Source: Rhodoplanes elegans (GTDB lineage Bacteria > Pseudomonadota > Alphaproteobacteria > Rhizobiales > Xanthobacteraceae). From it: a stretch of DNA of 64,000 nt. The position numbers and the translations under genes are program-made. Below, in pieces: positions 1 to 6,863 of the stretch. Numbering within the stretch: the stretch's first letter is position 1; each line of letters begins with the position of its first letter. The notes beneath the pieces are model-generated. The model made no database searches. It was given only the letters and a program-made list of their open reading frames with translations, and was not told the origin of the DNA. The stretch is taken from assembly GCF_016653355.1 (NCBI RefSeq), contig NZ_NHSK01000074.1, forward strand, positions 70,178 to 134,177. The letters are read 5' to 3'.

Positions 1-128
1 GCTACAGGCTGCGGCGCCTCCCGATCGTGCGGTCGTATCGTGGGAGTTTCCTCGCTGCGTGGTTTCTTTCCTGGAATCGGAGGCGGGCCCGAAAACGTCC
101 CCCAGCAAAATCAACGGCGAGCCGTTAA
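1..128 (+). CDS. 3' part of 78-aa basic protein (whole copy at 62998-63234)
   Basis: Only the end of this gene is visible here; position 1 is the second base of a codon. The full copy starts at 62998. The visible part contains the basic arginine-rich tail and the aromatic stretch WFLSW. No function is recognised. Confidence 0.7.
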   Translation, partial: YRLRRLPIVRSYRGSFLAAWFLSWNRRRARKRPPAKSTASR

Positions 129-141
129 TCACTTCCTAACC

Positions 142-354
142 ATGACCCGCTGCGTCCACTACGTCGGCTTCCGTGACGACGCCTATCTCCGGGCCCGGCG
201 CGTGTTCGGCGGGCCCGCCTTCATTCACAAATGGTGGGATCGCCGCGCCGCCCGCGAGATCGGCCCCGACGACCTCGTGGTATTCGCCACCGGAGAGCAC
301 GATCAGCCGCCCCGGCCGTGGAACGCGCCGGACGTCGAGGAGGACAGGGGATGA
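142..354 (+). CDS. Conserved small phage protein (70 aa)
   Basis: The protein begins MTRCVHYVGFRDD and has the pattern VHYVGF..DAY..A.RVFG.P.FIH..WD.RA..EI...D.VVFA, which I recall from many small hypothetical proteins of alphaproteobacterial phages. I chose the ATG at 142 because the recognisable domain starts there. A longer in-frame reading from 40 only adds sequence that shadows the preceding gene. Its stop overlaps the next start (ATGA), so it is probably translationally coupled to it. Function is unknown. Confidence 0.75.
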   Translation: MTRCVHYVGFRDDAYLRARRVFGGPAFIHKWWDRRAAREIGPDDLVVFATGEHDQPPRPWNAPDVEEDRG

Positions 355-587
355 GCGAAGTGTGCGACATGCGCCACGCGAAGCTGATGCAGGAGCTTCG
401 CCAGTCTGGCGTTACGATCGAGGACATCGCCCGGGCGTGGGCGTCGATCGACGGGAAGCGAGACGCCTTTGACGCAGAGAAGGGCAAGAGCGTGTCCGAT
501 GACATCACCGGCCACTATCTCGGCTATCTTTCAGAGGCCGAGGAGCTTGTGACCAGGGCCGCTAAGTACGCGCGCGAGCGGCGCTGA
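351..587 (+). CDS. Hypothetical protein (78 aa)
   Basis: The start overlaps the preceding stop as ATGA. The sequence is polar and predicted helical, beginning MSEVCDMRHAKLMQELRQSG. The segment SGVTIEDIARAWASIDGKRDAF could form a helix-turn-helix-like helical pair, but no family is recognised. It is the last gene of the rightward accessory run and converges with the leftward gene ending at 637. Confidence 0.7.
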   Translation: MSEVCDMRHAKLMQELRQSGVTIEDIARAWASIDGKRDAFDAEKGKSVSDDITGHYLGYLSEAEELVTRAAKYARERR

Positions 588-636
588 GTTGGGGCGGCGC
601 GCTGGACCATCGAGGAGGGACGAGGGACAACGACCC

Positions 637-1080
637 TCAGCGCCCCTCTCGCCTGGAGAGGAATGCCTTGGCGATGTCTGCGAACACCTCCTCGCCCCAG
701 TCCGACAATGCGGCGTTGATGCTGGCGAGCACGATCCGGCAGTTGCTCTGAACGTACCCGCGGGCCGGGACGATGCGGTCGATCGACGGGGCGTAGGGAT
801 CCCAATTCGTCGCCCTCTTCACTTCTTTGAAGAACGGAATACCGGTGACGGCGCACCGCAATCCGTTTCGCTCGACCTCGGCCAACGCCCAATCGAGCGT
901 CAAGTCGCTCTCCACAGCTTTCGAAACTTTCCGACACTTGGCCGCGGCCACCCTGACCCGTAGGGCGCCCTCGATCCGCTGACGCAGGCTGCGTTCGATC
1001 GTGTGTGCCGCGGCGGTCACCTTGCGCGCGCGGCTTCTGGCGCGGCGGGGAAAATCCGGGGAATGGGCAACCGTCGTCAT
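637..1080 (-). CDS. HNH-like endonuclease (147 aa)
   Basis: The C-terminal half has a CAVTG..F pair followed by PSIDRIVPARGY and NCRIVLASINAALSDWGEEVF. This arrangement (C..TG, then a D-R-x-x-P-x-x-G-Y turn and NCR) is that of HNH-type nucleases found in phages. The N-terminal 60 residues are basic and could bind DNA. The ATG at 1080 is preceded by an AGAGGG ribosome site. It is the promoter-distal gene of the long leftward operon, beyond integrase. Catalytic residues cannot be assigned with certainty because a canonical HNH triad is not obvious. Confidence 0.55.
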   Translation of the reverse strand: MTTVAHSPDFPRRARSRARKVTAAAHTIERSLRQRIEGALRVRVAAAKCRKVSKAVESDLTLDWALAEVERNGLRCAVTGIPFFKEVKRATNWDPYAPSIDRIVPARGYVQSNCRIVLASINAALSDWGEEVFADIAKAFLSRREGR

Positions 1081-1255
1081 TTATCCCTCTGATATTGCTT
1101 ATCGTTGCCGGCTCTCCCCCAAGAGCCGGCCGCACCCCTTTTATACGCTGAAAAATCAACGAAATCCATCTGTTATCCGGCACGTTCGCGTCGTTTGGTG
1201 CACGAACGGAACACGCACACGATGCAACGATCTGGGGAAATTTTGGGGAATCTGT
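1081..1255. other. Gap between integrase end and HNH-like gene; candidate attP region
   Basis: This stretch lies directly downstream of integrase and is richer in A and T than its surroundings. It contains the hairpin at 1108-1129. Attachment sites of tyrosine-recombinase phages are often beside int, so this is the first place to look for attP. I could not match it to a tRNA 3' end, so no core is called. Confidence 0.3.
1108..1129. terminator. Perfect 8-bp hairpin downstream of integrase
   Basis: CCGGCTCT (1108-1115) pairs with AGAGCCGG (1122-1129) around the loop CCCCCA. Neither side has a strong T-run; the rightward side is followed after some bases by CCCCTTTTATAC. It may attenuate leftward read-through from int into the HNH-like gene. 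Confidence 0.45.
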
Positions 1256-2299
1256 TCACCCTTCGGGCTCGCCCGGCAGGTCGTCGACCCGGCACCACTC
1301 GTCGCGCGGCACTACGTGCGCGTAGCGGGCGGCCGAGCGCGGGTCCGACCAGTTCCCCGTCGCCACCAGCCCCTGCACGTCGGCGCCGCCGTACATCCGC
1401 ATCCAAGTCGCCCATGTGTGCCGGAAGGTGTGGAAGTTCACCCACGCCAGCCGGTAGTCGAGCCGCGGCCGGCGCTGGCCCTTCTTGCCGCGGGGCGGCA
1501 TCGGCACGTCGCACACCGCGAGCTTGGCGCGCAGGAACTGGTCCTTCAGCCGGCCGCCGTAGGCGAACTGGAACACCCGGCCGGCGCCGGTCTCGGGTCG
1601 AATGGCACGGAGCTGCGCCACCAGGTCGGCCCGGAGCTTGGCGGTGCGCGCCTCCCCGGTCTTGGTGAGCCCGACATAGGCCGTCCCACCGGCCAGGTCG
1701 ATGTCCTCCCACCGCAGCCGCAGCGCCTCGTTGATGCGCATCCCGGTGTAGAGCAGAAGCCGGAGGAGCAGCCCGAGCCGAGCGTCGATCTGGTCGGCCT
1801 CGCGGATGATGGCGAACGCATCCGGCTGCGTCAGGAACCGGGTAACGACCCGCCCCTTAGCGCCCTTGGGCCGGCGGATCGGGCGATCGACGCCAGCATG
1901 GCGCAGCACGGCCGACAGCGGCGTGTAGAAGCACGTGTTGCGGGTCTGCGGTTGGACGGCCGGATAGAGCTCGACAGCGGCCCGGTCGATCTCGGCTTGC
2001 GTGATCCCCGACAGCGGCGTGTCGCCGAACCGGTCCAGGAGCTTCAGGAGGTACTTGCGGCGCCGGCCGGCTCGGACGTAGCCCTCGACGGCGTCGGCGA
2101 ACGTAGGCTCGTGGCGCGGGGCAGGCGGGGTGCTCCACTCGCCGGCCTCGATCTCGCGCTCTACCTCGCGGAGCCGCCGTTCGGCGATCCGCCGGTCAGG
2201 AGAGCCCGCACTGCGCTCGACCGCGATCCCGCGGTGTGTGCCGCGGATTTCCCAGTTCGGCGTCCGGCCGAGGCGGGGCGGGCGGAGACGGAGAGCCAT
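1256..2299 (-). CDS. int: Tyrosine recombinase / phage integrase (347 aa)
   Basis: This is the site-specific integrase that joins phage and host attachment sites. The start chosen gives MALRLRPPRLGRTPNW, an N-terminus typical of alphaproteobacterial prophage integrases. An SAM-like core-binding domain (about residues 65-150) is followed by the catalytic domain: Arg187 in TGMRINEAL, the H-x-x-R box HTFRHTW (His290, Arg293), Trp317 in the GNWSDP segment and the nucleophile Tyr326 in ARYAH. All key residues are present, so it looks active. It overlaps the excisionase gene by about 139 bp, an arrangement common in this group. Confidence 0.93.
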   Translation of the reverse strand: MALRLRPPRLGRTPNWEIRGTHRGIAVERSAGSPDRRIAERRLREVEREIEAGEWSTPPAPRHEPTFADAVEGYVRAGRRRKYLLKLLDRFGDTPLSGITQAEIDRAAVELYPAVQPQTRNTCFYTPLSAVLRHAGVDRPIRRPKGAKGRVVTRFLTQPDAFAIIREADQIDARLGLLLRLLLYTGMRINEALRLRWEDIDLAGGTAYVGLTKTGEARTAKLRADLVAQLRAIRPETGAGRVFQFAYGGRLKDQFLRAKLAVCDVPMPPRGKKGQRRPRLDYRLAWVNFHTFRHTWATWMRMYGGADVQGLVATGNWSDPRSAARYAHVVPRDEWCRVDDLPGEPEG

Positions 2300-2478
2300 T
2301 GCATGGTCTCGGCGATGCGGTCCAGGTCTCGGGGGCTGAACAGCATAGTGCGACCCGCGCGGGTGTAGAAGGGGCGCCCGGTGTGGTCTACGGGGTGAGC
2401 CCGCAGCCACGACCGGAGCCAGCGCGGCCCCTTGCGGAACCGCTCGGCAGCCTCCCGGATGGTCAGGAGGTCGGGCAT
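2161..2478 (-). CDS. Excisionase-like helix-turn-helix protein (105 aa)
   Basis: The N-terminus MPDLLTIREAAERF followed by a second helix and a beta-wing (GRTMLFSPRDLDRIAE) is the winged-helix form of MerR/excisionase-type proteins. The tail after WLSVSARPASAGRRTG is serine- and arginine-rich and overlaps the int reading frame; similar tails occur in alphaproteobacterial prophage homologues. The ATG at 2478 is preceded by AGAGGG. Its position just before int supports a directionality-factor role. A role as a plain transcription factor is possible. Confidence 0.75.
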   Translation of the reverse strand: MPDLLTIREAAERFRKGPRWLRSWLRAHPVDHTGRPFYTRAGRTMLFSPRDLDRIAETMQWLSVSARPASAGRRTGKSAAHTAGSRSSAVRALLTGGSPNGGSAR

Positions 2479-2480
2479 GG

Positions 2481-2678
2481 TCACCCTCTCTTCGGCATGC
2501 GGTTCTTGTTCCACCGGAAAAACTGCCCGAGACAGCGCCAAACCCGGCGGTTGCGCTTCAGACGGAACCTGAACCTCACCTCCAGGAACGGGCTCCCGCG
2601 CAACCGCAAGAACCCGTCGGGCACGATCTGGTGCGGGCGGCGCTTCTTCGGCAGCTCGGACCAGGACGGGCGGCGCAT
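2481..2678 (-). CDS. Small very basic protein (65 aa)
   Basis: The product starts MRRPSWSELPKKRRPHQ and is rich in arginine and phenylalanine in the middle (VRFRFRLKRNRRVWRC). It fits tightly between the upstream stop (2681-2683) and the downstream excisionase start. The charge suggests nucleic-acid binding, but no family is recognised. Confidence 0.65.
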   Translation of the reverse strand: MRRPSWSELPKKRRPHQIVPDGFLRLRGSPFLEVRFRFRLKRNRRVWRCLGQFFRWNKNRMPKRG

Positions 2679-2680
2679 GG

Positions 2681-3214
2681 TCAGGCGGGCTCCATGCCGG
2701 ACGGCAACGCCTTGCGTGGCGGCGGCGCTTTCTTGGCGTACTCGCGCACGTCCTGGAATATCGGCGCCTTCGTGTCGATCCCGTGCTTCTCGATCCACGC
2801 ATCGATTGCGGCGTTGACCATGTCGGCGAGATCGCGTTCTTGATCGGCTGTGAAACTGAGGAACTCACCGTCCTCGTTCATCCGGTCTTCGTTCTGGCCG
2901 TAGAACAGGTCATACAGTACATCAGCGTCGACATGCAGGTCGAAGTCGCCATCCTGGCACTCGGCGACGAGGCCGTAGCCATAGTCATCGAGACGCGCGA
3001 GCGCTTGTTCTTTGGAATCGCACAGATCGGTGAAGAACTCGCCGCCGACATCGGTCGTGAACCACCAGCGATAGGGCCGCTCCGCAGCGACGACGGGAGT
3101 CGCCACTGGCGCAGCGGCAGACTCGCAGACAGCCGCAGGGGTGGCGCTGATTGCGGCAACCGCGGGAACAGCAGCGGCGACTTTCAGAACAGAGCGTCTC
3201 GAAAATTTGGACAT
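2681..3214 (-). CDS. Protein with twin-arginine (Tat) leader (177 aa)
   Basis: The leader MSKFSRRSVLKVAAAVPAVAA has the S-R-R-x-x-L-K twin-arginine motif, a hydrophobic core and alanine-rich signal-peptidase region. This implies export to the periplasm in a folded state. The mature part is acidic and aromatic (RPYRWWFTTDVGGEFF, HVDADVLYDLFYGQNEDR) and unlike families I know. The ATG at 3214 was chosen over 3220 because AGGAG lies 6 nt before the former and touches the latter. It may be a lysogenic-conversion or superinfection factor; this is inference. The helical end DLADMVNAAIDAWIEKHG could mediate binding. Confidence 0.7.
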   Translation of the reverse strand: MSKFSRRSVLKVAAAVPAVAAISATPAAVCESAAAPVATPVVAAERPYRWWFTTDVGGEFFTDLCDSKEQALARLDDYGYGLVAECQDGDFDLHVDADVLYDLFYGQNEDRMNEDGEFLSFTADQERDLADMVNAAIDAWIEKHGIDTKAPIFQDVREYAKKAPPPRKALPSGMEPA

Positions 3215-3258
3215 CCTCATCTCCTGTTACCCGCACGCCGGCCGCGCGGGCGGGGTGG

Positions 3259-3318
3259 TCAGCCCTTCGCCTTCCACGCCCGGAGCGCGGCGATGCAGAT
3301 CAGCTCGTCAATCGTCAC
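3259..3318 (-). CDS. Micro-ORF, 19 aa, GTG start
   Basis: A GTG start overlaps the upstream stop as GTGA and is preceded by GGGAGG with a 5-nt gap. It encodes MTIDELICIAALRAWKAKG. The good ribosome site and the coupling suggest real translation. Its N-terminus recalls that of the gene upstream (MTIDPDF), so it could also be a remnant. No function is known. Confidence 0.45.
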   Translation of the reverse strand: MTIDELICIAALRAWKAKG

Positions 3319-3566
3319 TGCCGCCTCCCCTGGACCGAAACGTCGGCCATCCCAGATGCCGACTGAAACAACTGCTGAGACGCACCCTCACATAGCGTGT
3401 TCATCACGCCGGGATCGCCGCGGGACGCGACGGCGATGGTGAGCCCGAGTGAATGGACGAGCCGCTCGATCATGACGGCGGCGCGAGCCGGGTCTTTGCG
3501 GGCGTGGACGCACTCGCGTGAGCAAAGCTTGGAGAGCTGGTCGGAGAAGTCGGGGTCGATGGTCAT
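3315..3566 (-). CDS. Conserved phage hypothetical protein (83 aa)
   Basis: The sequence contains CSRECVHARKDPARAAVMIERLVHSLGLTIAVASRGDP, a pattern I recall from conserved proteins in rhizobial and methylobacterial prophages. It is helical and probably small and cytoplasmic. The ATG at 3566 overlaps the upstream stop region by one to two bases, placing it in the coupled leftward operon. Confidence 0.7.
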   Translation of the reverse strand: MTIDPDFSDQLSKLCSRECVHARKDPARAAVMIERLVHSLGLTIAVASRGDPGVMNTLCEGASQQLFQSASGMADVSVQGRRQ

Positions 3567-3567
3567 G

Positions 3568-3951
3568 TCACTTCTCCTCGGCCGGCGGGGCGCTACTGAT
3601 GCGGTAGTGAGTCGGGAGGATTGTCGTGTCGTCTTGAAATTGAAATACATCATGTCCCGTTAGAAGCCCCCGCCAACGTTGGCCGTCCCAATACCCGTGG
3701 CCTAACCGGAGATCACGCCAAGACTTGATCACCGCGGATTTCGGACCCCCACGACAATCGTCAAGCTTCAAATCGCGGTAGAAATACTCGACTTGACACG
3801 GCGCGGCGGGGAGATGTTCGATGGGCTCCCACGCGACCCGCTCCGCCGCATCCAGCGCATCCCTGATCAGCGTTTCGGTCACGCTCGGCGGTGCGTCGAT
3901 CATGTCGCGCAGGATTTCCGCTGCCGCCTCGATCTGCTTCTCGGTCGCCAT
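3568..3951 (-). CDS. Hypothetical protein (127 aa)
   Basis: The N-terminal 40 residues (MATEKQIEAAAEILRDMI) are helical, followed by a segment rich in tryptophan and tyrosine (YRDLKLDDCRGG, GHGYWDGQRWRGLL). The ATG at 3951 has AAAGGA 8 nt upstream; a GTG at 3957 is an alternative. No family is recognised. Confidence 0.65.
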   Translation of the reverse strand: MATEKQIEAAAEILRDMIDAPPSVTETLIRDALDAAERVAWEPIEHLPAAPCQVEYFYRDLKLDDCRGGPKSAVIKSWRDLRLGHGYWDGQRWRGLLTGHDVFQFQDDTTILPTHYRISSAPPAEEK

Positions 3952-3953
3952 GG

Positions 3954-4211
3954 TCACGTTCCTTTGAACGCGTTGGTCAACACGTCGCGGCAGCGGAGCA
4001 GCCGGCGGCGTCGCTCCACCGCGCCTTCCCGAACCGTCAGCAGATCATTTAGACGGCCCGACATGTCCTTGAACACGACGTACATAGGATCGTCCGGCGA
4101 CACGCCGTGCTCGTCAGGACTCTCGTCGAACGAGAGTTCCGCGACTGTCATGGAGTCCATGTCCTCGTCGTCCAGATCGGCCACCATCGTGGCCAGCATC
4201 GAGATTGCCAT
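3954..4211 (-). CDS. Hypothetical acidic protein (85 aa)
   Basis: It begins MAISMLATMVADLDDEDMDS and is strongly acidic in the first half, then basic (REGAVERRRRLLRC). The ATG at 4211 follows GAGAGG. The gene is tightly packed in the leftward early operon. No function is recognised. Confidence 0.65.
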   Translation of the reverse strand: MAISMLATMVADLDDEDMDSMTVAELSFDESPDEHGVSPDDPMYVVFKDMSGRLNDLLTVREGAVERRRRLLRCRDVLTNAFKGT

Positions 4212-4215
4212 CGCT

Positions 4216-4458
4216 CTACCTCTCCACCCATCCGTTGCCCTGCTCGCGCGCCGGCCCGGCGCCGCTGGTTTGCACGTTGATCGCATTGACGCGAGCACGC
4301 GGGTTCTTTGCGTTGATGAAAAACCTCGTCTCCGAACCGTCCTGATCGGTGATGCAGACAAACCATGACGAGCCCGACATGCGCTCGATCTGCACGTCAG
4401 CCCCGCGGGCCACGACCTCGTCGATGGCGCCTGCGTCGTCGTGGCGGAGGTCAGGCAT
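4216..4458 (-). CDS. Hypothetical protein (80 aa)
   Basis: The product has a probable beta-rich core (DVQIERMSGSSWFVCITDQDGSE). The start at 4458 overlaps the end of the upstream gene (4451), as is usual in this operon. No family is recognised. Confidence 0.65.
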   Translation of the reverse strand: MPDLRHDDAGAIDEVVARGADVQIERMSGSSWFVCITDQDGSETRFFINAKNPRARVNAINVQTSGAGPAREQGNGWVER

Positions 4459-4642
4459 TGGACGGCTCCCGCGCCACCGTGACCGGGACGACCTTCCATC
4501 GATCGTCGTCGCCCATGATGCGCCTCGCGTTGTTGAGTCTGATCGCCTCGTCAATGTTGCCGAAGGCCGAAGCAGCCCAGACCTCGCCGAATCCATGCTC
4601 CGGGTGCCACGGCGCCCACATCTTGATGGTGGTCTCAGCCAT
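4451..4642 (-). CDS. Hypothetical protein (63 aa)
   Basis: It begins MAETTIKMWAPWHPEHGFGE and is rich in tryptophan and charged residues. Both ends overlap neighbours by a few bases, indicating translational coupling. No function is recognised. Confidence 0.65.
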   Translation of the reverse strand: MAETTIKMWAPWHPEHGFGEVWAASAFGNIDEAIRLNNARRIMGDDDRWKVVPVTVAREPSNA

Positions 4643-4904
4643 CGGCGTTGCCCTCCATCACCTTTCGGATCGCGTCGCGTATCTCGTGCTGCCGCTTCCA
4701 GTAGCGATCGGCCGTGTCGCGCGACACGTACCCGTCCCCGCCATACTCTCCACCGCACAGCGGGCACGGCTGCTCTTCCTCTCCGCAGACGCACAGATCG
4801 CCTCCGCAATGGCAGGCGATCTCGCCATCACCGTTGCACCGCGGGCAGAGGACGTGATCAGTCGGGATGCTGGGCTCATGGTAGTCGTCCTCGTTGTCAC
4901 ACAT
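4635..4904 (-). CDS. Multi-zinc-ribbon protein (89 aa)
   Basis: Between residues 20 and 52 there are ten or more cysteines and a histidine in a DnaJ-like C-x-x-C-x-G-x-G order (CPRCNGDGEIACHCGG, then CVCGEEEQPCPLCGGEY). This suits one or two zinc sites and a scaffold or nucleic-acid role. A helical tail follows (YWKRQHEIRDAIRKVME). It is a typical early-operon accessory gene with no known target. Confidence 0.7.
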   Translation of the reverse strand: MCDNEDDYHEPSIPTDHVLCPRCNGDGEIACHCGGDLCVCGEEEQPCPLCGGEYGGDGYVSRDTADRYWKRQHEIRDAIRKVMEGNADG

Positions 4905-5355
4905 CGGTCTTCTCCGTGCTCTGCAGGCGGGCGATAAGGTCGCTGGCCGTGTGCAAAACAGCCGTGCGCCCACAGGTGCATGTATTGCCGCCGCGACAGA
5001 ACCCGACGTGCGCAGACCAGCGCGCGATCCATCCTTCACACGCCTCCAGAGCCTCCGCCGCCTCGGCCAGATCGCGCCTGGCGGCGTCTCGGTCGGCCTT
5101 CACCCGCGTCAGTTCGGCTTCGTACTCGGGCCACACCTCGCCGCCAGCCGCCGCGCGCGCCAGAAAGTCGGCGGTCTCGGATAGTTCGGTGTTGGTCGTG
5201 ACGAACGCAGCGCGGATGTTCTCCGGCGCCTCGTCGAGCGACGCGATAATGCCGCGGCCGGCCGTTGATGAGGCACACCAGAAGCAGCACGACGAAGAAC
5301 GCCACAAGCCCAACCGTAATCGGCCAAAGCGCCACAAATGCTGCAAGGCGCTCAT
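4897..5355 (-). CDS. Hypothetical protein (152 aa), possible frameshifted membrane protein
   Basis: In this frame the protein has a strange tryptophan- and arginine-rich start, then an ordinary coiled-coil region (EYEAELTRVKADRDAARRDL). In the neighbouring frame, bases from about 5335 to 5265 encode a convincing membrane segment (ITVGLVAFFVVLLLVCLI). The ancestral product was probably a single-span membrane protein with a cytoplasmic coil. Two compensating shifts, or two overlapping genes, would explain the present state. Function is unknown. Confidence 0.5.
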   Translation of the reverse strand: MSALQHLWRFGRLRLGLWRSSSCCFWCASSTAGRGIIASLDEAPENIRAAFVTTNTELSETADFLARAAAGGEVWPEYEAELTRVKADRDAARRDLAEAAEALEACEGWIARWSAHVGFCRGGNTCTCGRTAVLHTASDLIARLQSTEKTDV

Positions 5356-5368
5356 CGCCCGCCCCTCC

Positions 5369-5734
5369 TCAATCTCTGAGCACGACTGATCCGTCCATGC
5401 GCTTCTTCCACCGGCTATCGCGTGAGCAGGGGAAGCGTGACGGCTTTCGGATTCCCAAGTGCTTGGCCTTTCGACGCTTCGCCCGCGCGATCGTCGCGAG
5501 GTCGCCATCCGGCCCGTAGGTCTTGGCGTCGGCGCAGGCCTTGTGCGCCGGCCGCAGCTCGCCGCGATCGTCACTGCCACCCAACCCGAGCGCCGTGGGG
5601 TGCTCGACGATCCACCCGTCGCCAGCCTCGATCTTCCCGCCACAGCAACAGCAGACCCCGCCGGCGCGCTCGAAGATCGCCAGCCGCTCGCGAGGCGACA
5701 GCTTCCGGCGCTGCGTGGTGGAGACGTCGGTCAT
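5369..5734 (-). CDS. HNH endonuclease (121 aa)
   Basis: It has RERLAIFERAGGVCCCCGGKI, then WIVEHPTALGLGGSDD, then L.PAHKACADAKT, the C-x-x-C ... H ... N/H order of HNH nucleases in alphaproteobacterial prophages. A basic tail (KRRKAKHLGIRKPSRFPC) probably grips DNA. It overlaps the neighbour by 4 bases. It may act in recombination with the exonuclease upstream. Confidence 0.8.
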   Translation of the reverse strand: MTDVSTTQRRKLSPRERLAIFERAGGVCCCCGGKIEAGDGWIVEHPTALGLGGSDDRGELRPAHKACADAKTYGPDGDLATIARAKRRKAKHLGIRKPSRFPCSRDSRWKKRMDGSVVLRD

Positions 5735-6234
5735 GCGGCGTTCTCGGCTTGACTGGTGAGCGCGACGCTCGTCGTACCGATCAGGCCCGATACGATATCG
5801 AGGACCCGTTGCTTGCTTTCGTTGAACACTTTACCGCCCATCGCTCGCATCGACTGGCTCTTGGCCGTGTAGACCGACACGACTGCTTCTGACACCGTGA
5901 CCACGGCGAACTCGTCCATCGGTCCGACAAACGCTGCGACACGGTGGGCCTCGGCTTTCGACGCGCAGACGATCGATCGCTCGTCGCAATACCCGGCCTT
6001 GATCAACGCCCATTTCCGCAGCGCTTCGGGGTTGGGGAACTGGTCGGCCATGTGCTCGGGGAGGTTCCGCCACGCTTCGGTCAGGGCCGCGAAATAGAAA
6101 CGATGGCTCTTGGCCGACCGCTGTTCGACCACCTCCAGATTGTACACCTCTCCGACGACGAAGTCCTGATCAGCTCGTTTCCGGAACGAGTTGAGCACAA
6201 CGAATCCGTCGCCATCCCATCGGGCAGGGGTCAT
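5731..6234 (-). CDS. Conserved recombination-cluster protein (167 aa)
   Basis: The segment SAKSHRFYFAALTEAWRNLPEH and the later KAEAHRVAAFVGPMDEFAVV are shared, from memory, with proteins next to YqaJ/ERF genes in rhizobial prophages, and are distantly like DUF1367 or NinB proteins. It sits immediately before the exonuclease with a 4-base overlap, supporting a role in phage recombination. The family assignment is tentative. Confidence 0.6.
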   Translation of the reverse strand: MTPARWDGDGFVVLNSFRKRADQDFVVGEVYNLEVVEQRSAKSHRFYFAALTEAWRNLPEHMADQFPNPEALRKWALIKAGYCDERSIVCASKAEAHRVAAFVGPMDEFAVVTVSEAVVSVYTAKSQSMRAMGGKVFNESKQRVLDIVSGLIGTTSVALTSQAENAA

Positions 6235-6863
6235 GCCGCACTCCCATACATACGCTGAAGCGTTGCGATCTTCTCGTCCATCTCAGCGAGGAAATCGACG
6301 ACGGCCTTCTCGATCTCGACGATCTGCTCCTCATCCCACCGAATCCGTCTCACGAACAGTTTCATGGACTCCGGCATCCGGTTGTCGAACGATACAAAGT
6401 CGCACCATCGGCGATTGGTGCAGCGCATCTGCCACAGCATTTGCTTGACGTATTTGCTCGGGATTGAGCCGCCGATCAGAGTCTCGATGTGCGTCGCGGT
6501 GTTCGGGCACTTGATCTCCACAAGCCCGTCGTCGTCGACAAGCCCATCAGGGCTGGCGCCGGACATCCGGATGACAGGATGCGGGACGAACCCGACCTCC
6601 GCCACGGTACTGCCGGTCACGAACTCGTACGCGGCGCGTGCCTCGGCCTCAGTCTCGATCCCCCAGCGCATGGCGTCGGTGGTGAATCCCTCGGCCGGGA
6701 CGCCGGTGAGCCGCTCCGAGATCAGCGTCGCCATCAGGTTCGCCCGGGACGCGCCCCACCCCGTCTTGGTGCGCGCCATCAGGTCGGCGATGCGTGATGC
6801 CGTGACGCGGCCGGCCCTGGCAGCTTTCCATTCCTCTGAGCCCTGGACCAGATCGGCTGTCAT
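6231..6863 (-). CDS. YqaJ-like viral recombinase / exonuclease (210 aa)
   Basis: This is a lambda-exonuclease-type PD-(D/E)xK nuclease that resects double-stranded ends for the annealing protein. It starts with the family's QGSEEWKAARAGRVTASRI helix. The active site is Asp106 in SPDGLV and Glu116-x-Lys118 in GLVEIKCP, with the later QMLWQMRCTNRRWCDFV helix. Length is normal. It directly follows the ERF gene upstream (4-base overlap), the usual two-component recombination pair. Confidence 0.9.
   Translation of the reverse strand: MTADLVQGSEEWKAARAGRVTASRIADLMARTKTGWGASRANLMATLISERLTGVPAEGFTTDAMRWGIETEAEARAAYEFVTGSTVAEVGFVPHPVIRMSGASPDGLVDDDGLVEIKCPNTATHIETLIGGSIPSKYVKQMLWQMRCTNRRWCDFVSFDNRMPESMKLFVRRIRWDEEQIVEIEKAVVDFLAEMDEKIATLQRMYGSAA

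Larger units (their letters stand above)
1..894. repeat. Wrap-around overlap, identical to 63107-64000
   Basis: The first 894 bases recur at the end of the window with an offset of 63,106, including the same genes in the same order. This is the signature of a circular assembly or of a circularly permuted, terminally redundant phage genome, and not of a biological duplication. The true unit length is therefore about 63,106 bp, and genes cut at either edge can be read whole across the junction. Confidence 0.95.

Noticed and set aside
1-894. Genuine duplicated genes at both ends
   Set aside because: The copies match in order and sequence through every compared part and are cut by the window edges, as expected from circular wrap-around.
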